DNA from: UBA4421 sp002470275
GTDB lineage: Bacteria > Pseudomonadota > Gammaproteobacteria > Pseudomonadales > Azotimanducaceae
Direction: 5' to 3'
DNA: 20,201 nt
Assembly (NCBI GenBank): GCA_913052345.1
Contig: CAJXDR010000039.1
Location: 1-20,201 of the forward strand
In this document: in pieces, positions 15,370 through 20,201 of the stretch
How positions within the stretch are numbered: the first letter of the stretch is position 1
Layout: each line of letters opens with the position of its first letter
The notes under the pieces: generated by a model
The model's database searches: none
Told to the model about the DNA's origin: nothing
What the model saw: only the letters and a program-made list of their open reading frames with translations
Translations under genes and position numbers: made by a program

Positions 15370-16588
15370 GCTAGCAACCCTCTAGTTACAAACCGCTCAC
15401 TTTAATTTTTCTTGCTGACAGAGCTCACCTTGTTTTCACTGCCCATTGATTCATCTCTCTTTGGGGGGTGATTTTTTTTAATAGGCAATGCCCGCACCTT
15501 ACTCCGCATCAGACCCCAATCTTACTCTCAACTGCGCCCTTACTGGCCCCTTTGTTTCCTCGTATTGATAGGTTGAGGCGCGGCAGATTGATTTCTTGGA
15601 ATATTCAAAGCAGATGCTGCAAACCAATAGAGAGCATTCTTCGAACGCTGAGGACTCTTTCATGAATATGGAACTGAGCCTTTAATCCGCCCGCAGGTCC
15701 CTACAGGACTTAAAACTGCAAAGAGGGTTCGCTTTTCATTTTGGCCCAGGGCCTATCCCTTAATAGGGTGAAGCCAAGGGGCTGCCCAGGTCACGTTAGA
15801 TGTCAATGACAACGCTGTCAAAATACAGTTACAGCCTCTATCGGAAGATAAAAATTTTCAGAGATACGCCTCGTCTCTCTCGCGATCAGTTGATTGCAAA
15901 GAACCAGCGGCATAATTTCGACTTAAGCGCGGCCATCAAAGAGGGAATTTCGGAGTATTAGCCCAGACTAATGACGCCCCTACCACAGATATGGGTAGCC
16001 GGATTTTAAGTTTGCGTACCGTCCGGGGACGCTAAAGATTCGTTGGGCGGCCGTCGATCCACAGATCGAGGGTGGGCAGATTCTGATCCGCGAGGACTTA
16101 CTTGGCCTCAAACCATACGTTATTGAGGCCAATTCAGAATCTAGTCCCGGGCACGCTATTGGATTCTGGCAGGCTATGAGCGTGAAAACTCTCCTTATTT
16201 CACCATTAGGAAGCTTTACCTTAACCGGATTCCCACTGATCGGGCGGCAAGCCGATGGGAACGAGTCGCTGTTGAGGCTTCCTAATACTCTGAGATATCC
16301 AAGCCACGCGGGTTCTTGCCAAAAAAGACGCCGCTTGTTTTCACCTAGCGTTCAGAGGACGATTAAAGCCCAGCGGGCTGGTCTTTTATCGAAATGTTAT
16401 GACGACGTTGATATCGCACGACGTAGTGCAATCAACGCTTTTTTAGCTCAGGCGAAGATGATCTATTACAACATATCCGGTACGGTTTTCGAGGCGCTGA
16501 CAGTGGTTCGTTGCAGGTTCACAACAGTGGCCGTCGACGACTTCATGACCCTGATTATTAATTTCTGCTCTCAGTATAGGAGCTTCCT
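15370..16588. other. 1.2-kb region between edd and the S9 peptidase gene, no convincing gene
   Basis: The divergent starts of edd and the peptidase are separated by an unusually long stretch. It contains a LacI-type palindrome at 15805-15822, short inverted repeats (GTCC/GGAC near 15697-15709; CCCT/AGGG near 15767-15778) and one open frame without stops from 15999 to 16592. Before that frame, a short segment around 15845-15960 also reads as plausible protein before a stop. No family was recognised. The mixture suggests decayed coding sequence or a long regulatory region, but neither is proven. Confidence 0.4.
15805..15822. promoter_or_regulatory. Candidate LacI-family operator
   Basis: TGACAACGCTGTCA at 15807-15820 is a 14-bp palindrome with a central CG and a single mismatched pair, preceded by AA and followed by AA. 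This is the architecture of LacI-family operators. From memory it resembles the AATGACA-RCGY-TGTCATT sites described for NagR-type regulators in Xanthomonas. It lies 436 bp upstream of edd and about 770 bp upstream of the peptidase gene, with no gene immediately beside it. Confidence 0.55.

Positions 16589-16592
<4 letters not shown>
16176..16592 (+). CDS. Doubtful hypothetical protein
   Basis: A 138-codon open frame starts at an ATG at 16176 and ends in a TGA that overlaps the peptidase ATG by four bases (ATGA). The same frame is open without a start back to 15999, where it reads segments such as IEGGQILIREDLLGLKPY, which look protein-like. The part after 16176 is rich in Arg, Ser and Cys, shows no motif, signal peptide or clear membrane segment, and has no good ribosome-binding site. 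It could be a decayed gene, a real small gene coupled to the peptidase, or chance. I lean towards chance or decay. Confidence 0.2.
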
Positions 16593-18562
<1,970 letters not shown>

Positions 18563-18741
18563 CCAGCGGATACATTGAGCACAATTCACCGACCGGGCGG
18601 GCAGGACTGAACACAAATCGGTTACAGTTGAGGCGTCGGCCAGCACATTCGCTCCGCGGCAAGGGCCCGGCGATGACAGGCCAATGTTTCGCAATGGTTT
18701 GAGCGTGAGTCAGGGATAAATCGCTAAATATTGGGAAAATA

Positions 18742-18748
18742 AGAAGGA
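18742..18748 (+). promoter_or_regulatory. Shine-Dalgarno site supporting the ilvE TTG start
   Basis: AGAAGGA ends seven bases before the TTG at 18756, an ideal distance. An out-of-frame ATG at 18760 opens only a six-codon frame (stop at 18778-18780), so the TTG is the likely initiator. Confidence 0.7.
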
Positions 18749-18755
18749 ATCAGTT

Positions 18756-19802
18756 TTGAATGAAGCAAATACAGAAGTAGAGATCGACTGGGGCAACCTT
18801 GGCTTTGACTATATGGATACCCACGCCAGCTTTTCAGCGCTTTATGCCAACGGCGCCTGGGGTGACGGGACACTAACCGAAGACCCCTATCTCGCTATCC
18901 ATGAAGGGTCTACGTCGGTTCACTACGCCCAGCAATGTTTTGAAGGGTTGAAAGCCTATGGATCTCAGGATGGTCGACTGTTGCTCTTTAGACCTGAGAA
19001 GAACTGGGAGCGGATGGCGGATACGTGCGAACGCCTGATGATTCCACCGGTACCGCGGGAACTCTTCTTTGAAGGCATCACGAAGTGCATTCAACGGAAT
19101 CGAGAATTTGCGCCCCCGTACGGCAGTGGAGCCAGTCTCTACATCAGACCCTTTGTGGTTGGCATTGGGCGGAACCTGGGTCTGCGGCCGGCACCTGAAT
19201 TCCTTTTTCGCGTTTTCGTCTCCCCAGTTGGTCCGTATTTCAAAGGCGGTAAGCAATCACCCATTAGCCTCGCGGTCGTTGACTATGATCGAAGCGCCAC
19301 TCGAGGCACGGGCCACATTAAGGCAGGCGCGAATTATGCTGGGGCACTACTCGCGTCAGCGACAGCCCGTGAACAGGGCGCCGACGAAGCGCTGTTTCTT
19401 GACTCACAACAAAATGCGTATATTGACGAAGCTGGGTCCTCGAACATCTTGATTGTCACCGAGGACGGCCTGCTAGTTCCCAAATCTCCTGCCATTCTGC
19501 CGAGTATTACCAAATTTGCGGCGATGGAAATTGCACGATCGGAACTCGGCCTCAAGATCGACGAGCGCCCGGTGCACTTGCGCGATGAAGTTGCTAGTTT
19601 CATTGAAGTCGCGGCCGCGGGCACCGCCGCCACCCTGGTCCCGGTTGGTGCGATCCACGTCGATGGCCAAAAACATACTTTCTACAATGGCGGCACGCAG
19701 GCAGGACCCATTACCGAACAGCTGTACGAGATTCTGGCAGGGATTCAACGAGGGGATGTTGAAGATAAGTTCGGTTGGATTCAGCCGGTTGATCTCGATT
19801 GA
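18756..19802 (+). CDS. ilvE: Branched-chain amino-acid aminotransferase (fold-type IV, PLP)
   Basis: Interconverts leucine, isoleucine and valine with their 2-keto acids, using glutamate/2-oxoglutarate, in the cytoplasm. The 348 residues match the longer BCAT type seen in many bacteria rather than the roughly 305-residue E. coli IlvE. Visible features are YAQQCFEGLKAY (57-68), the substrate/PLP region LYIRPFVVG (128-136), the PLP Schiff-base Lys189 in GHIKAGANYA, YIDEAGSSN (222-230) with the conserved Glu, and TAATLVPVG towards the C-terminus. The start is a TTG, unusual but supported by a well-placed AGAAGGA. It stands alone: 193 bp separate it from the peptidase upstream and 117 bp from the convergent hydrolase. 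Those 117 bp show no clear terminator. Confidence 0.93.
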   Translation: MNEANTEVEIDWGNLGFDYMDTHASFSALYANGAWGDGTLTEDPYLAIHEGSTSVHYAQQCFEGLKAYGSQDGRLLLFRPEKNWERMADTCERLMIPPVPRELFFEGITKCIQRNREFAPPYGSGASLYIRPFVVGIGRNLGLRPAPEFLFRVFVSPVGPYFKGGKQSPISLAVVDYDRSATRGTGHIKAGANYAGALLASATAREQGADEALFLDSQQNAYIDEAGSSNILIVTEDGLLVPKSPAILPSITKFAAMEIARSELGLKIDERPVHLRDEVASFIEVAAAGTAATLVPVGAIHVDGQKHTFYNGGTQAGPITEQLYEILAGIQRGDVEDKFGWIQPVDLD

Positions 19803-19919
19803 GTTGAGGCCTATCGAGACCCTTTGATTTTTCTCGGCCCGGTTAATGCCTACCAGCGTCATACCAGTGCGTGGCCAAGGTCTTAGAAACGCACAACCGA
19901 ATATGTACATCTGAATCGA

Positions 19920-20201
19920 CTAGCCGTTCAGCCAGCTTTGAAGTTCCTGGGTTGTTCGCTCCGGCTGCTCTAGGACGGGTAGATGTCCGGCGCCGGGTAT
20001 AACAGCCAAACGTGCACTAGGTATGAGATCTCGCATGAGTTCATGACGCGCTACTGGACACAGCTGGTCATCTTCTCCGCACAGGATGAGAGTTGGCCCA
20101 GAGTACTGACTCAAAATCTCACGTTGATCTATTCGATCGCGCAGCGCCGTGGATTGGCTGCAGAAAACGTCTGGCCCCAGGACTTCCGCCATATCCATAC
20201 A
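19920..20201 (-). CDS. Alpha/beta hydrolase, C-terminal part (cut by window edge)
   Basis: The last 93 or so codons of an alpha/beta-hydrolase-fold protein are visible; the frame runs off the right edge, and the ATG at 20198 is most likely internal. Two members of the catalytic triad can be seen: the acid in LILCGEDDQLCP (second Asp of the pair) and the His in IPGAGHLPVLEQP, followed by the usual short C-terminal helix ending WLNG. The nucleophile elbow lies outside the window. The pattern fits the large family of small esterases, haloperoxidase-like and ring-cleavage hydrolases; no substrate can be assigned. It is convergent with ilvE. Confidence 0.85.
   Translation of the reverse strand, partial: CMDMAEVLGPDVFCSQSTALRDRIDQREILSQYSGPTLILCGEDDQLCPVARHELMRDLIPSARLAVIPGAGHLPVLEQPERTTQELQSWLNG

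Noticed and set aside
15370..15470. HexR operator upstream of edd
   Set aside because: No TGTAAT-N3-ATTACA-like palindrome; the nearest resemblance (TTTGTAACTAGAGG on the minus strand) is not symmetric.

Overview
The window reads like the chromosome of a free-living, probably aquatic gammaproteobacterium. The support is a TonB-dependent outer-membrane receptor, a complete Entner-Doudoroff (ED) gene set, a compatible-solute (glucosylglycerate) gene set, a Na+-coupled symporter and a secreted S9 peptidase. This assignment is inferred from gene content and protein style; no phylogenetic marker was tested. No tRNA, rRNA, CRISPR array, insertion sequence or phage gene was recognised.

Layout. 1-528 (-) is the N-terminal part of a TonB-dependent receptor, cut by the window edge. 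A 566-bp divergent intergenic region with one strong hairpin follows. 1095-3170 (+) is a two-gene operon for glucosylglycerate synthesis: a HAD phosphatase and a GT81 glucosyl-3-phosphoglycerate synthase. Its end overlaps, tail to tail, a GH13 glucosylglycerate phosphorylase (3162-4904, -). Divergent from the phosphorylase is a sodium:solute symporter (5126-6712, +). Next comes an 1124-residue single-chain biotin-dependent acyl-CoA carboxylase carrying BC, BCCP and CT domains in one polypeptide (6742-10116, -). After a 546-bp gap lies the ED cluster, transcribed as edd-zwf-pgl-eda (15369 down to 10663, -). A 1.2-kb stretch without a convincing gene follows. It contains a near-perfect LacI-type operator palindrome that fronts no obvious gene. 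The right end carries a secreted S9 prolyl oligopeptidase-family enzyme (16589-18562, +), a branched-chain aminotransferase with a TTG start (18756-19802, +) and the C-terminal end of an alpha/beta hydrolase (19920-20201, -).

How it may fit together. The left half looks like a make-and-break module for glucosylglycerate. The synthase and phosphatase build it from a UDP- or ADP-activated glucose donor and 3-phosphoglycerate. The phosphorylase splits it to glucose 1-phosphate and D-glycerate. The symporter beside the phosphorylase is a candidate importer of the solute or of a sugar. Glucose 1-phosphate, after isomerisation by a phosphoglucomutase not present here, would enter the ED cluster encoded about 6 kb away and yield pyruvate, glyceraldehyde 3-phosphate and NADPH. 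The carboxylase may serve acyl-CoA metabolism. This wiring is inference from gene families and proximity.
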